From the NCBI RefSeq assembly GCF_002994745.2, contig NW_020126815.1, forward strand, positions 124,001-188,000: a stretch of 64,000 nucleotides of DNA, read 5' to 3'. The first letter of the stretch is position 1; each line of letters opens with the position of its first letter. Positions 34,470 to 47,007 of the stretch are shown one piece after another. A model generated the notes under the pieces. The model was not told where the DNA came from, did not search any database, and saw only the letters and a list, made by a program, of their open reading frames with translations. Origin of the DNA: Rosa chinensis (taxonomy: Eukaryota > Streptophyta > Magnoliopsida > Rosales > Rosaceae). The translations under genes were made by a program, and so were the position numbers.

Positions 34470-36781
34470 TGATGTCGCTTTTGGGAGCGACCAATTTAAC
34501 CCTGAAATGTCATTAGTAGTATAAAGTAAATAGGGATCGTTCTATTCCGGGGATTGAGGGTACACCTGTCATTGTCAAACAATTAAACAATTAAAATTAA
34601 AACAAAGTATAATATTTACAAAAATATAACAAAATATATACATATTTACGAAAAAGGGGGGATTTTTGATTTTTGGTTTTCTAGTTTTAAACTAAGTTAA
34701 GAAAATAATTAAAATGCAAAAACATAAAAATATAAATGGGATGCAAGAACAAAGATCAAATTTGAAACTCATGATTAAAATTGATTCAAGTTCATCATTG
34801 TTCATCATAGTCATGCAAGAGGAGTTGATCATGTGAAACGTTCAAAAGCAAACAATTTCCCATATTTTACTTTCAATGCTAATTAACCTAAGCGAAAGCA
34901 CCTAGATTAATTCTATCAAACATGCAATCAAACCCTAGAAAGCTAGTCAATCATGTCATGTTTAATGCATTAAGCACCTAGAAAGGCTATCAACTCAAAT
35001 GTGCAACTTAGTATGAAAAAGTCCACCTAATTGCAATCTTCTTTGATTAAACTCGGTTTTTGTACAAAACCTTTACTACTTATCGATTCAAGAACACAAA
35101 ACCAAAAAGTTGATCCATGTTCTCGAATTCGTAGCAACATTCACATAAAAACCCTAAATGTTTCGAACCATTCAAGATTATCATACAAAAGATTTCTATC
35201 ATGCAAATTTAATCAAACACTTACACAAAAGCAACCATAATTCGCAATATATGAATCTGAAAATTAACAATTAATCATAAAATTTCAGAAAACAATATTT
35301 GTTCAAACAATTGTGTCAACTAAGGCATAACCAACGAAAATTACAAAGCAAAGGTTACAAGGAGAATCGGATTACACCGTGATGAAGATGAGATGAATGA
35401 AGTGATGAATGGACTCTTGAATTTCGAAAGCAATCTCCAAGGGTGGTGATGGATGGTGTGCACGGCTTGTCTTCTTCTTCCTTGGCCTTGCTTGAACTTC
35501 GTGGTTGCCCTAGAGGATGGAGATGAACACGGCTAGGCTAGGGAGAGTTTCTGATTTTTTTCTCAAAGTGTAAACGCAAAAGTGTGTAACTCGGAACCCA
35601 TGACGTTGAGAGAAGAGGAGGATATATAGGGGACGGCCAACTTGGTCTCCAAGCCGTGTATTTCTTCTTTATTTTCTATGGGATTAATCTGAAAATGCCA
35701 CATAGTTTCCTCCAATGATAGCTTGCCACATAAGCCCTATGAGGTGGTGCAACCAATCACAAAATTCCAATATTAATTCCCTAAATAATCTTGCCGAAAT
35801 TCCCTTGATATAATTCTGATTTTTGTAGTTCAATTCGGCCAAACTTCCTTTAGGGAATTAAGGAATGTATCTAGACTTCTTTTGAGCTTTTCTTGGTCTC
35901 CACCTTTTTCTCTTTCCTTTTATTTCTCCCTTGAATATCTCCTTGCCGAATTCTCTAGGGTTTTCTTTTAATTCACACGGCAACTTCCTTCTTTTCCTCT
36001 TGGCTTGGACGGCAAAAGATATTCTAGGGTTTATCTCTTGATGAATTTCCATAAAAATAGCCCTAGAAAATCTCCCTAGAAAATCTCCTTTTAATTTCTG
36101 ATTTTCCACGTCATTTTCCTTGTTTCTCTCTTCATTTTGGACGGCAAGCATATCTAGGGTTTCTTCATTGCGTCACAAACCCTAATTGCATGGGCTTTGT
36201 GGGCTTTTGATCCATTTGCCGAAAATCCAATAAGTCTTGAGAGTTCTTGGGCCTCCATGCGCCACCTTTGTGCCATGTCATCGTCTAGAGTCTTCAAGAA
36301 GCTTCTCTCATGCCATGTCACTTCATTAATTCGATCTCCATTCATGGTTGGCTCAAGAGTCTTGTTTTGGCAAGCTTTCCTTTTCTGGATAGGGTTTCCT
36401 GGTTGGACCAGGAAACCTTCATTTCTTCATTTCTGCTCATTTGTGCTTCCCTTTGTACTTCATCTTGTCTCCCTCCAACGTTGGCTAGCTTCTCTCTCCA
36501 TTTGTGAGCTCGTTTCAGCTCATTTGTGACAAGGACCTGAAAATAGAAACTAGTAAGAAAAATAGAAACTTTCCTAAAATGAAAAATGGCAACTTTCCTA
36601 AACTGAAAATGGGAAACTTTCTAAAAATGATAAATAGAAACTACAAAAATAGAAACTTTCTACAAATAGGAACTTTCCCAATCAAAGAATGGAAACTTTC
36701 CTAAACAGGGTTTTATTAAGGAAATAACGCAGAAAATGCAGGGAAAAGCAAGTAAAACGTCGCATTAAAATGCTCCTATCA
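34470..36781 (-). repeat. E: 5' LTR (2312 bp), minus strand
   Basis: A long LTR, most similar in the window to K's (56880-59183): same U3 start and same GTCGC-type terminal hairpin. It ends CGACATCA at the PBS side and starts TGATAGGAGC at 36781. The flank TGGGG (36782-36786) is the probable target duplication in F. Short frames such as 36197-36529 mirror those in K's LTR and are not genes. Confidence 0.9.
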
Positions 36782-38532
36782 TGGGGGAAGGGATTTACAC
36801 TTTTATCTTGAGTCATATATTGAAAAATACAAAAAAAGTGAAAAATGTCAAAAATTTAAAAATTTTCATTGCTTTTGTTTTTGTTTTGAGTCTTAGGATG
36901 CCCTTTCAACTGTCTAGGATGATTCTATATCTCTGAAATCATGATTAAAAGAGGATCACAAAATTGAGATGATTTCTAAAATGGTATTCTTTGGTTAATT
37001 GAGATATATGAAAAATGTATGCATGTGTAGTGGATATGGATTTCGTGACTTTGGTACAGAATATGAGCATGTTAAGATGAGTTTTGATTCATAAAAGCCC
37101 ATGTGAGATAATTGAGCCCATGTCCCTTTTTCTTGGAGTGAAATGAAAAAAAATATATATACTCTTATTTTCTTGGCGATGTTTTGATGATCTCATTATT
37201 CTTTCATTTTGATTGACTACTTGCCATAGATTAAGTTTGATGGACTAGAGAATGCTAGAATTCACTCTTATGCTTGTTGAGACGTTTTATCAATACATGG
37301 CCCTGATTCTGGAAAGGATAGAGGCACCCTAGGATCACCACCATTGCCAAATAAGCTTGTGTCCCCATTCGTGCCCGTCGTGGGACTCCCCTAGATAAAC
37401 CCCTTTGAGCCTACGTTAAGCCTGTTCTTTCATCACCCTTAAAAATCTTTAACCTAAGCCTTAGTATAGCTATAACCCTACCCTTTGTTCTAAGAACTTA
37501 GTGGAGCTAAACTGAGACTTACTTGAGGATTTGGCATTGACAATGAAGGATAAGAAGAGGTGAAAGTTCAAGTGTGGGGGTAGACTTATCCAAAAAAAAA
37601 AAAAAAAAAAGTGAAAGCCGTGGAAAAGAAAGTGAAAAAGAAAAAATGTGTACGGCTAAAAGAAAGAAAAATGTTTATGGATTTTAGTCCCCCATACTTA
37701 GTGATTTTGGAGTTTACTTTGAACTGAAGGCCCATTACAGAAAATATGGCCTTTGTCCAATTCACTAGAGTTCAAAGGAAGTTTAGAATGAAGATTGGGC
37801 CCAACATGAAGACATTAGGCCCTTTTATGATCACCCCTAGGGAAAGTGACGTTTTTACAATGCCTTGCTGGAATTTCTTGAAGTCTCTACATTTACATGT
37901 GCTCTGCTAGGTTTTTAGGACACTTTGATAAATCCTTACCTTTTGTTTCTTTAAACCTTGAGCCTTAGCCCCATTACAACCCTTGAGAAGACCTTCTTGA
38001 TCCTTAAGATGGGACAGCCCTTGATGTGGAGATGAGTTACAAGAGTTGAACATATGGCTTGGGTCCATCTGTGCAAGTAGTTGGTACCTTTCATGAGATC
38101 TTTAAAAGAAAAATATACATGTGCTTTCGTTTCATATAATATGTGATATACTTGCTATCTTTCACATATACTTGAGTGTATAAGCTTTTAAGCATTGCCT
38201 TGAATTCTGAGAGAAGAAAGAGTGGATATTCCTTGTGAGGATTGAATCAAACTTGTTTGAAACATGCTTGACAGAACCCATCACCATTGTTACAACCAAG
38301 TCCTACTAGTGTATGTGTAAATTAAGTGTTTTAATTAACTCTCGAATGCTTAAACATTGACTCTTGGTTAAGTGCTAATCTTGGTGTTGTGAAAGTAAGA
38401 GATTGTTGAGACAAAAAGTTGAAGGGCAATAGAATTTTCGTTTGGTTGAGTCTTTAAATTTTCGTTGAGTCTTAGTGTGTGTTTTTGTGTGATTTTGTTA
38501 AGGGACTAGCAAAAGCTAAGTGTGGGGGAATT
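36782..38532 (+). mobile_element. F: 3' part of the internal region, coding-free
   Basis: Begins inside PPT-like motif 1, where E inserted, and runs through PPT-like motif 2 (about 37570) and the AGCCGT/ACGGCT A-rich hairpin (37616-37657) to the PPT (38518-38532). The start is almost identical to D. F's 5' half would lie left of E, outside the window, so its coding content is unknown. Confidence 0.85.
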
Positions 38533-40859
38533 TGATAGGAGCATTTTAATGCGACATTTTAACTGCATTTCCCTACATTTTCTGCGTTATTTCCTTAATA
38601 AAACTCTGTTTAGGAAAGTTTCCATTCTTCGATTGGGAAAGTTCATATTTGTAGAAAGTTTCTATTTTTGTAGTTTCTATTTTTCATTTTTGGAAAGTTT
38701 CCATTTTCAGTTTAGGAAAGTTGCCATTTTTCATTTTAGGAAAGTTTCTATTTTTCTTACTAGTTTCTATTTTCAGGACCTCGGAGCTAAAAAGTGGAAA
38801 TGAACTCACAAATGGAAAGAGGAGCTCGCCAATGTTGGAAGGAGACAAAATGAGATACAAAGGGCTGCATAAATAAGCTGAAAAGAAGAAATGAAGTTTT
38901 CCTGGTTCAACCAGGAAATCCTGTTTCAACCAGGAAACCTTGTCCAGAAGAGGAAACCCTGCCAAAACAAGACTCTTGAGTCAACCAAGAAAGGAAAGCA
39001 GAAAAATGAAGTGTCATGGCATTGAAAGAAGCTTCTTGAAGACATTAGAAGATGACATGGCTTGAAGGTGACGCACAAAGGCCCAAGAACTCTCAAGAGG
39101 TTATGGATTTTGGCAAATGGATAAAGGCCCATGGAAATTAGGGTTTGTGACACATGAGAGATATTTTTGGAGAATATATATGTGTTTGCCGTAAAATACA
39201 AAGAGGAAAAGGAGGAGGCAACATGAAAATCTGAAAATATAATTGAAGATTTTGATTGGAGTAATTCAAGGGAGATTTTTAAGGGCAAAGAGATATTCTT
39301 GGAAGATTTAAATGTGATTTTTGGCCGAAAATGGTGAAGCAAATCAGCATTTATTTATGGAATTTCGGCAATTACTTTCCCAAGGATATTTGTGGCCGAA
39401 ATTGGTGAAGCAAATCAGAATTTATTTATGGAATTTCGGCAATTACTCTCTCCTAAGATATTCTTGGCCGAAATTAATGAAGAAAATCATAAAATCCTTA
39501 TATAATTTCGGCAAGGATATATATTAAAGGAATTTAGGGAATTAATTTGGAGAGTTTTGATTGGTTAGATGACACACCAAGGCTTACTTGGCATTCTACG
39601 ATTGGTTGGACCACATCACAAGGCTTACTTGGCATCATACCATTGGTTGAAGTGATGTGGAAATTTCTGATTGCTTGGAGAACCCTAGCCGTGCCCCTAT
39701 ATATTCTCCCCTTTTTCTCAACGTCAAGGGTCCGCTCTCGATACAATTTACACTTTAGAAAAAAATCAGAAAATCTTCTTAGCATAGCCGTGAGTTTCTC
39801 CATCCTCTAGTCATCTCCACGAGTTCAAGCAAGGCCAAGGGAGAAGAAGCATAGCCGTGAGCATCCATCATCCATCTCCAACCTTGACGCTTGCTTTCGA
39901 GATTCAAGAGACCACCACATCAATCGTTCATCACCATCCCCATCTCACGGTGTAATCCGATTCTCCTTTGTAACCTTTGCTTTGAATTTCGTTGGTTATG
40001 AACTAGTTGACATATGTGTTTGAACAAATATTAATTTCTGGAATTTTTATGATTAATTGAGAATTTTCAGATTCATATTATTGTGATTCAAGAGTTGCTT
40101 ATGTGGGTTTGTTTAATTAAATTTGCGTTATAGATAACTTTTGTATTTTAATCTTATGTGGTTGCAAACACTTAGGGTTTCGATATAATTGGTGCTAGGT
40201 TTAAGAACATGAAATCGACTTTTCGTTTTGTGTAAACTTGAATCAAAGTAGTAAAGGTTTTGTACAAAGATCGAATTTAATTAACGAGGATTGCAATTAG
40301 GTGGACTTTTCCATACTAAGTTGTACACTTGAGTTGATAGCCTTTCTCTATGTGTAATGCGTTAAACATGACATGATTGACTAGCTTTCTAGGGTTTGAT
40401 TGCATGTTTGATAGGATTAATCTAGGTGCTTTCGCTTAGGTTAATTAGCATTGAAAAGTAAAATATGGGAAATTGTTTGCTTTCGAACGTTTCACATGAT
40501 CAACTCCTTTCTCATGACTTAGATGAACAATATTAGGGTTTGAATCGATTTTAATCAAAAGTTTCGGTTTTGATCTTTGTTCTCTCATTCCATCTTTGTA
40601 TTTATGTTTTTGCATTTTAATTCTTTTGTTTACTTAATTTATTTTCAAAACCCAAAAACAAAATCTCCCCCCTTTTCGTAAATAATGTTTATACTTGTGC
40701 ATATCTTTGTGAATATTATACTTTGTTTTAATTTTAATTGTTTGTTTGTCCTACATTGACAGGTGTACCCTCAATCCCCGGAATAGAACGATCCCTATTT
40801 ATTACGTACTACTAATGACATTTCAGGGTTAAATTATGCGCTTGCTTAAAGCTGCATCA
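38533..40859 (+). repeat. F: 3' LTR (2327 bp)
   Basis: A-type U3 start with the GAAAGTTTC repeat array. Two CCAAT-N9-CCAAG modules (39587-39605 and about 39628-39646), a TATA-like CTATATATTC (about 39697), and a B/D-type downstream half ending GCTGCATCA. Followed by minus-strand LTR sequence of L. Three imperfect copies of a GGCCGAAAxxxGTGAAG segment lie at about 39322-39480. Confidence 0.88.
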
Positions 40860-41446
40860 ACAATGTATCTGGATGCATTTTGGACCTTTCTTCCCTTAAA
40901 TCTCTCCATGGCTTTATCCTTAATGTCCTCCCATTGATTTTCTCTTGATTCCCACATTAAAATTGCAGATTTTATTCTCTAATTTCAGCCAACATATCTT
41001 GAGGGAATTAAGGAACGAATCTGGACTTGTTTTGAGCCTTTTCTTGTTGCACAATCCCTTGAAACTCTCCCTTGATTTTCTCAACGTAATCTCCTTGATT
41101 TCCACATTATCTCCATCATTTCCCATGCAAAAATCAGATTTAATCTCCCATAATATCTTCAAGCCATGTAGTCTCCTAATGCCTTCAGGTTTCTTAGCCT
41201 CATCAGGATTCCTGCGTTGACTAGGATTCCTAGTTGGACCAGGAAAACTCCATTTCTTCATTTCAGCTCATTTCCTTGTCATTTATTCCAATGTACATAG
41301 AAAATAGAAACTTTTATTAAAATTACTAAAAATAGAAACTTTCTAAAGATGGAAACTTTCCTAATCAAGACGGATTTATTTAAGGAAATAACTAAGTAAA
41401 TATGAGGAAATAACAGTTAAAACGTCGCATTAAAATGCTCCTATCA
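40860..41446 (-). repeat. L: LTR fragment, minus strand
   Basis: On the minus strand it starts TGATAGGAGC at 41446 and covers the first 587 nt of an LTR with an A-like start and a B-like continuation. It is cut by F, whose right target duplication would be ACAAT. The right flank CTGCT (41447-41451) is the probable target duplication in G. Confidence 0.82.
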
Positions 41447-43142
41447 CTGCTTGGGAGGCAACCCAATTCAGAAGCAGCTGTGAAGGAGTCAATAACACAG
41501 ATTTGCTTTCTCTTTCCCTATTTCTTTTATTTTTCAAATTTTCTCTTTTGTTTTTGTTTTCGTAAATTCCATCGCTATATGCTTAATTGTTTCATTACAT
41601 GCTTATAATTGATTACATTGAGGACAATGCAATATTTAAGTGTGGGGGAAGAGATTTATATTTTTGTCTTTTATTTTGAGTCATATATATAAAAAATAAA
41701 AATCAAAAATAAAAAAATGTCAAAAAATTAAAAAATTTTCATTGCTTTTATTTTTGTTTTGAGTCATAGGATGCCCTTTCAACTGTCTAGGATGAGCTTA
41801 TATCTCTGAAATTATGGCTAAAAGAGGATCACAATATTGAGATGATTTTAAATGGTATTCTTTAGTTAATTGAGATATATGAAAAACATATGCCTGAGTA
41901 GTGGATATGGATTTCGTGACCTTGGTACAGAATATGAGCATGTTAGGATGAGTTTTGATTCATAAAAGCCCATGTGAGATATTTGAGCCATGTCCCTTTT
42001 TCTTGGAGTGATAATTAAAAAGAATATATTCTTAATTTCTTGGCGATGTTTTGATGATCTCATTATTCTTTCATTTGATTGACTGCTTGCCATAGATTAA
42101 GTTTGATGGACTAGAGAATGCTAGAATTCTCTCTTGTGCTTGTTGAGACATTTTATCAATACATGGCCCTGATTCTGGAAAGGATAGAGGCACCCTAGGA
42201 ATTATCACCATTGCCAAATAAGCCTGTGTCCCCTTTTGTGCCCGTTGTGGGACTCCCCTAGATAAACCCCTTTGAGCCTACGTTAAGCCTTTTCTTTCAT
42301 CACCCTTAAAATCCTTAACCCTGAACCTTAGTATAGTTACAATCCTACCCTTTGTTCTAAGAACTTAGTGGAGCTATCTTTTGAGACTACTACATGGATT
42401 TAGCGCAAGGATGAGGATTGAGAAGAGGTGAAAGTTCAAGTGTGGGGGTAGACTTGTCCATACAGAGAAAAATATGTGAAAGCCGTGAAAAAAAGAAATG
42501 AAAAAAAAAAAGAAAAAAAATGTGTACGGCTAGAAAAGAAAAAGAAAAATATATCTATGGATTTTAGTCCCCCATACTTGGTGAGTTTGGAGTTTGTTTA
42601 GAATGAAGGTTGGGCCCAACATGAAGACATTAGGCCCTTTTATTTTAACCCTAGGAAGGACATGATGTTTTGCTATGCCTTGGTGGATTTCTAGAAGTCT
42701 CTACATCTACATGAGCTCTGCTAGGTTTTTAGGACACTTTGTTAAATTCCTTACCTTTCATTTCTTAAAACCTTGAGCCTTAGCCCCATTACAACCTTTG
42801 AGAGGACCTTCTTGATCCTTAAGATGGGACAGCCTTTGATCTGTGGAGATGAGTTACAAGAGTTGAACCTATGGCTTGGGTCCATCCGTGCAAGTAGTTG
42901 GTATCTTTCATGAGATCTTTTGAAAAAAAAAATTATATTCAGAAAGTGCTTTTCGTTTCTTATATATGTGAGCTATTTGATTGCCTCAAAATATTTTCTC
43001 TCACATATAATTGAGTGATTATAAGCTTTTAAGCATTGTCTTGAATTCTGAGAGAAGAAAGAGTGGATATACCTTGTGAGGATATGAATCATACTTGTCT
43101 GAAACATGCTTAACATAACCCATCACCATTGTTACAACCAAG
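41447..43142 (+). mobile_element. G: 3' non-coding region, part 1
   Basis: Starts at the post-stop hairpin (CTGCTTGGGAGGC), then the CATTGAGGACAATG stem-loop, PPT-like motif 1 (about 41637), PPT-like motif 2 (about 42438) and the A-rich AGCCGT/ACGGCT hairpin. No coding frame. G is the deepest layer: all left-hand elements and, on its 3' side, I/J/K are inserted in it. Confidence 0.85.
43138..43142. repeat. Target-site duplication CCAAG (left) of M
   Basis: CCAAG, repeated at 45069-45073 on the other side of M. Confidence 0.9.
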
Positions 43143-45068
43143 TGATGCGCTAAAAACAAGCGCATAATTTAACCCTGAAATGTCATTAGTAGTACGTAAT
43201 AAATAGGGATCGTTCTATTCCGGGGATTGAGGGTACACCTGTCATTGTCAAACCAAATTAATAAAAGTAAAAAGTATTATTTACAAAAATAAAACAAAGA
43301 AAGAAATATATACAAGTAAACACAATTAGGGGGTTTTAGGATTATTAAATTAACAACTAAAATAAATAAAATAAAGAAAATGTAAAAACATATATACAAG
43401 GGTGGAATGAGAGAACATAGATCAAAATCAAAACATATGATTAAAATCGACTCAAACCCTAATATTGTTCATCTAAGTCATGAGAAAGGAGTTGATCATG
43501 TGAAACATTCGAAAGCAAATGAATTCCCATTTTTTACTTTTCAATGCTAATTAACCTAAGCGAAAGCACCTAGATTAATCCTATCAAACATGCAATCAAA
43601 CCCTAGAAAGCTAGTCAATCATGTCATGTTTAACGCATTACACATAGAGAAAGGCTATCAACTCAAGTGTACAACTTAGTATGGAAAAGTCCACCTAATT
43701 GCAATCCTCGTTAATTAAATTCGATCTTTGTACAAAACCTTTACTACTTTGATTCAAGTTTACACAAAATGAAAAGTCGATTTCATGTTCTTAAACCTAG
43801 CACCAATTATATCAAAACCCTAAGTGTTTGCAACCACATAAGATTAAAATACAAAAGTTATCTATAACGCAAATTTAATTAAACAAACCCACATAAGCAA
43901 CTCTCGAATCACAATAATATGAATCTGAAAATTCTCAATTAATCATAAAAATTCCAGAAATTAATATTTGTTCAAACACATATGTCAACTAGTTCATAAC
44001 CAACGAAATTCAAAGCAAAGGTTACAAAGGAGAATCGGATTACACCGTGAGATGGGGATGGTGATGAACGATTGATGTGGTGGTCCCTTGAATCTCGAAA
44101 GCAAGCTTCAAGGTTGGAGATGGATGATGGATGCTCACGGCTATGCTTCTTCTCCCTTGGCCTTGCTTGAACTCGTGGAGATGACTAGAGGATGGAGAAA
44201 CTCACGGCTATGCTAAGAAGATTTTCTGATTTTTTTCTAAAGTGTAAATTGTATGGGGGAGAGGAACCCTTCTCAACGTCAAAGAGGTGGGTATATATAG
44301 GAGCACGGCTAGGGTTCACAAAGCAATCAGAAATTTCCACATAGCTTCCACCAATAGGAATTCGCCAAGTAAGCTTTGTGATGTGGTCCAACCAATCATA
44401 GAATGCCAAGTAAGCCTTGTGATGTGTTCCAACCAATCATAATTCTCTAAAATACCTCCCTAATATTTAATTGCCGAATTTCCTTGAAATTATTCTGATT
44501 TTCTTCTTGAATTTCGGCCAACATTCCTTTAGGGAATTTAGGGATGAATCTAGACGCCTTTTTAGCTTTTCCTTGGTGCACACATATTTTCCTTCCATAA
44601 AAATCTCCCTTGAATCTCTCTTGGCGTCATCTCCTTGATTATTTCTGATTTTCATGTTGGCAATCACACCAAATTATTCCTCCAACAATATTTCTTTCCA
44701 TAAAAGTCTCCCAAGAAAATCTCTCCTTGAAATCCTCAATCAATCATCTTTAATTCCCACATTGTCACCTTGTTTTTCCATGTCATCTTCATGACGCTTC
44801 TCGTTCCATTTATGAACTCAATTCTGCTTATTTATTCCAAAAACCTGAAAATAGAAGCTTTCTAAAATAAGAAATGGAAACTTTCTTAAACTAAAATGGA
44901 AACTTTCTTAAACTGGAAAATAGAAACTACAAAACAGAAACTTTCTACAATTAGGAACTTTCCCATTCGAAGAATGGAAACTTTCCTAAACAGAGTTTTA
45001 TTAAGGAAAATAACGCAGAAAATATAGGGAAATAACAGTTAAAATGTCGCATTAAAATGCTCCTATCA
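43143..45068 (-). repeat. M: solo LTR (1926 bp), minus strand
   Basis: A complete LTR with TGATGCGC/GCTCCTATCA termini, flanked by the 5-bp duplication CCAAG and joined on both sides to continuous G sequence. No PBS or PPT adjoins it, so it is a solo LTR left by LTR-LTR recombination. The terminal hairpin ATGCGCT/AGCGCAT is perfect. Confidence 0.95.
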
Positions 45069-45288
45069 CCAAGTCCTACTTGTGTATGTGAAGATTATGT
45101 GTTTCAATTAACTCTCGAATGCTTAAACATTGATTCTTGGTGGAGTGCTAATCTTGGTGTTGTGAAAGTAAGAGATTGTTGAGACAAAAAGTTGAAGGGC
45201 AATAGGGTCATTGTTTGTGTAGAGTCTTTAAATTTTCGTTGAGTCTTAGTTGAGTCTTTGTGAGATTTTGCTAAGGGACTAGCAAAAG
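45069..45288 (+). mobile_element. G: 3' non-coding region, part 2
   Basis: Continuation of G between the two solo LTRs; it ends at AGCAAAAG next to the PPT region. CCAAG and AAAAG at its ends are target duplications. Confidence 0.88.
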
Positions 45289-45649
45289 TGATAGGAGCAA
45301 AAAAGTGTGACGATATTATTAATTATGTGCCTCATTTTAGCCTTGTTTCTCCCTTAAGTTTAGTGTTTTTAGTCATTGAGTGGTTTTTAGAGTCTTGTTG
45401 AGTGTTTGGAGTGAAATAGGCGGAAAAAGTAAAATTCATGAAAAATCCTAGCTGGATCAGGATTCCTAACTGTCAACTATTTTTGCGGTCTTTACATTTT
45501 AATTTCCCTTTATTTTCTCTAGAAAATTCTGATATTCTCTTGCTTGTTGTAGGAAACGTTGCCTGGTTGAACTCTTGGAAACAGCAATGATGGAGTCATA
45601 AAATAAAGCATTAAGATATTTGACCAAGCAATGAAGAAGGGAAATAAAG

Positions 45650-45856
45650 GAGAAAAGATGTTTTCAGTTGAGGAATAAAAGAGAAAGACGTTTCAGCTGG
45701 AAAATAAATAAGAGAAAGACGTTTTCAGTTGAGGAATAAAAGAAAAAGATGTTTCAGCTGGAAAAATAAATAAGAGAAAGACGTTTCAGCTTGGAAATTA
45801 AAGGAATTGCCCCATTATGAGAGGAGTTAAGGCCATAAAGAAGACGTTTCAGTTGG
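45650..45856 (+). repeat. H: tandem GACGTTTCAGYTG repeats
   Basis: Six imperfect copies of a roughly 30-35 nt unit centred on GACGTTTCAG(C/T)TG, separated by AATAAA-rich spacers, lie just upstream of the H promoter. The counterpart in I is at about 49770-50010 on the minus strand. Confidence 0.75.
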
Positions 45857-45877
45857 GAAAGCCAACCAATGCTCCCC

Positions 45878-45885
45878 TATAAATA
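45878..45885 (+). promoter_or_regulatory. H: LTR TATA box
   Basis: TATAAATA, 8 bp after CCAAT (45866-45870). Confidence 0.7.
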
Positions 45886-46992
45886 GGCAACGTCCAGAAC
45901 TGAATTTGCATCACTTCCCAGCCAAGATCATTCCAAGACTACCCAATTCACTCCTCAAACCTCCATATCTTACAAGACCGTGACCACCATCCATCCATCA
46001 ATCTACAAAGCTCTAAGGCGCTGAGTCAAGGACGCTCCACCACCATAGTAGAGACAAGTTCATCACCTTGTTGCTAAGCCGCTGAGGAAAGCTTCAAAGT
46101 GTAACTATGACTCTACTTATAATTTTTGTTTCAGTTTTGTGTGTTTCAATTTGCGAGTTGTGTAATTGGAGACATGGAATTTTCAGAATATTTTTATTAA
46201 TATTTTTGAGATTTTCAGTTTATTATTGAGTTAATTTCGAGAATTCTTTTATGATGCATGTTACAATCTTGTGCCCTTTTACGTGTTTAGGTAATTTTCA
46301 GAGTTAGGTTAATAAGTTTGCATGCTAGAATAATGGTGAGAGTTCTTGTGTGTTTTCTTAATTTGCCAAGAGTAATTGTTATTTGTTAAGGCGCTGAGTT
46401 AAACAAGTAGCAATTAGTTCTAAAAAGTGGTAAAAACTATGTTCAATGGTTAAACGATTCGGGAAATTACGTGTTAAATTCTATGTCTAATGGTTAATTT
46501 GCACGTGTGAGTTGATTCGAGGGTTAGATAATACTACTAGTTAAGAGAATTACGCTGAGTGTTTTCGAAAATTAGTAGTATTAGGCTTGGTAAGGACTTT
46601 TCCGATTCAAGCCTACATTAGAATGAATCAGATAAGTAGATTGATCCGCTGAGGCTTTTCATTTGAGCTCTTATCTAGGCATTTAAGGTGGGCACATTTT
46701 TGTAGCATGTTGAAATGAATTTTCTGTTTTTACACTTAGTAATTTCTGAGTAGTATTGGTCTAGGTTAGGGAAGTCGATCATTGTATATAGTTTTATTTG
46801 TTTTGTTTTTATTTTAAGTAGATTAGAAACCAACTTTCAAAACCCCCCATTTTATTCTTTTATTTGTTAATTGACCTTTTTGTGTAGGTGTACCCTACAA
46901 TCCCCGGACTGAACGATCCCTGCTTATCCTATACTGACAACTACATTTTGCAGGGTTAAATTGTGAGGCTATTTCAGCCGCATCAAAAAGCT

Positions 46993-47007
46993 AAGTGTGG
47001 GGGAATT
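46993..47007 (+). promoter_or_regulatory. G: polypurine tract
   Basis: AAGTGTGGGGGAATT directly before TGATAGGAGC. Confidence 0.88.

Larger units (their letters stand above)
45289..46985 (+). repeat. H: solo LTR (1697 bp) of a second LTR family
   Basis: TGATAGGAGC to GCCGCATCA, flanked by AAAAG (45284-45288 and 46986-46990), so a solo LTR. Its U3 is unlike A-G but it keeps the CAATCCCCGG block and a terminal hairpin (GGCT/AGCC). A six-copy tandem repeat lies upstream of CCAAT (45866-45870) and TATAAATA (45878-45885). It is the same family as I's LTR (48595-50369). Confidence 0.93.

Noticed and set aside
38750..38780. Splice-acceptor-like TTTCTATTTTCAG in the LTR start regions
   Set aside because: It lies upstream of the TATA box, so it is not in the element's own 5' transcript, and no matching donor was identified.
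45650..45856. Regular repeats resembling a CRISPR array
   Set aside because: Units are imperfect, without conserved spacers of constant length, and the context is a plant LTR.
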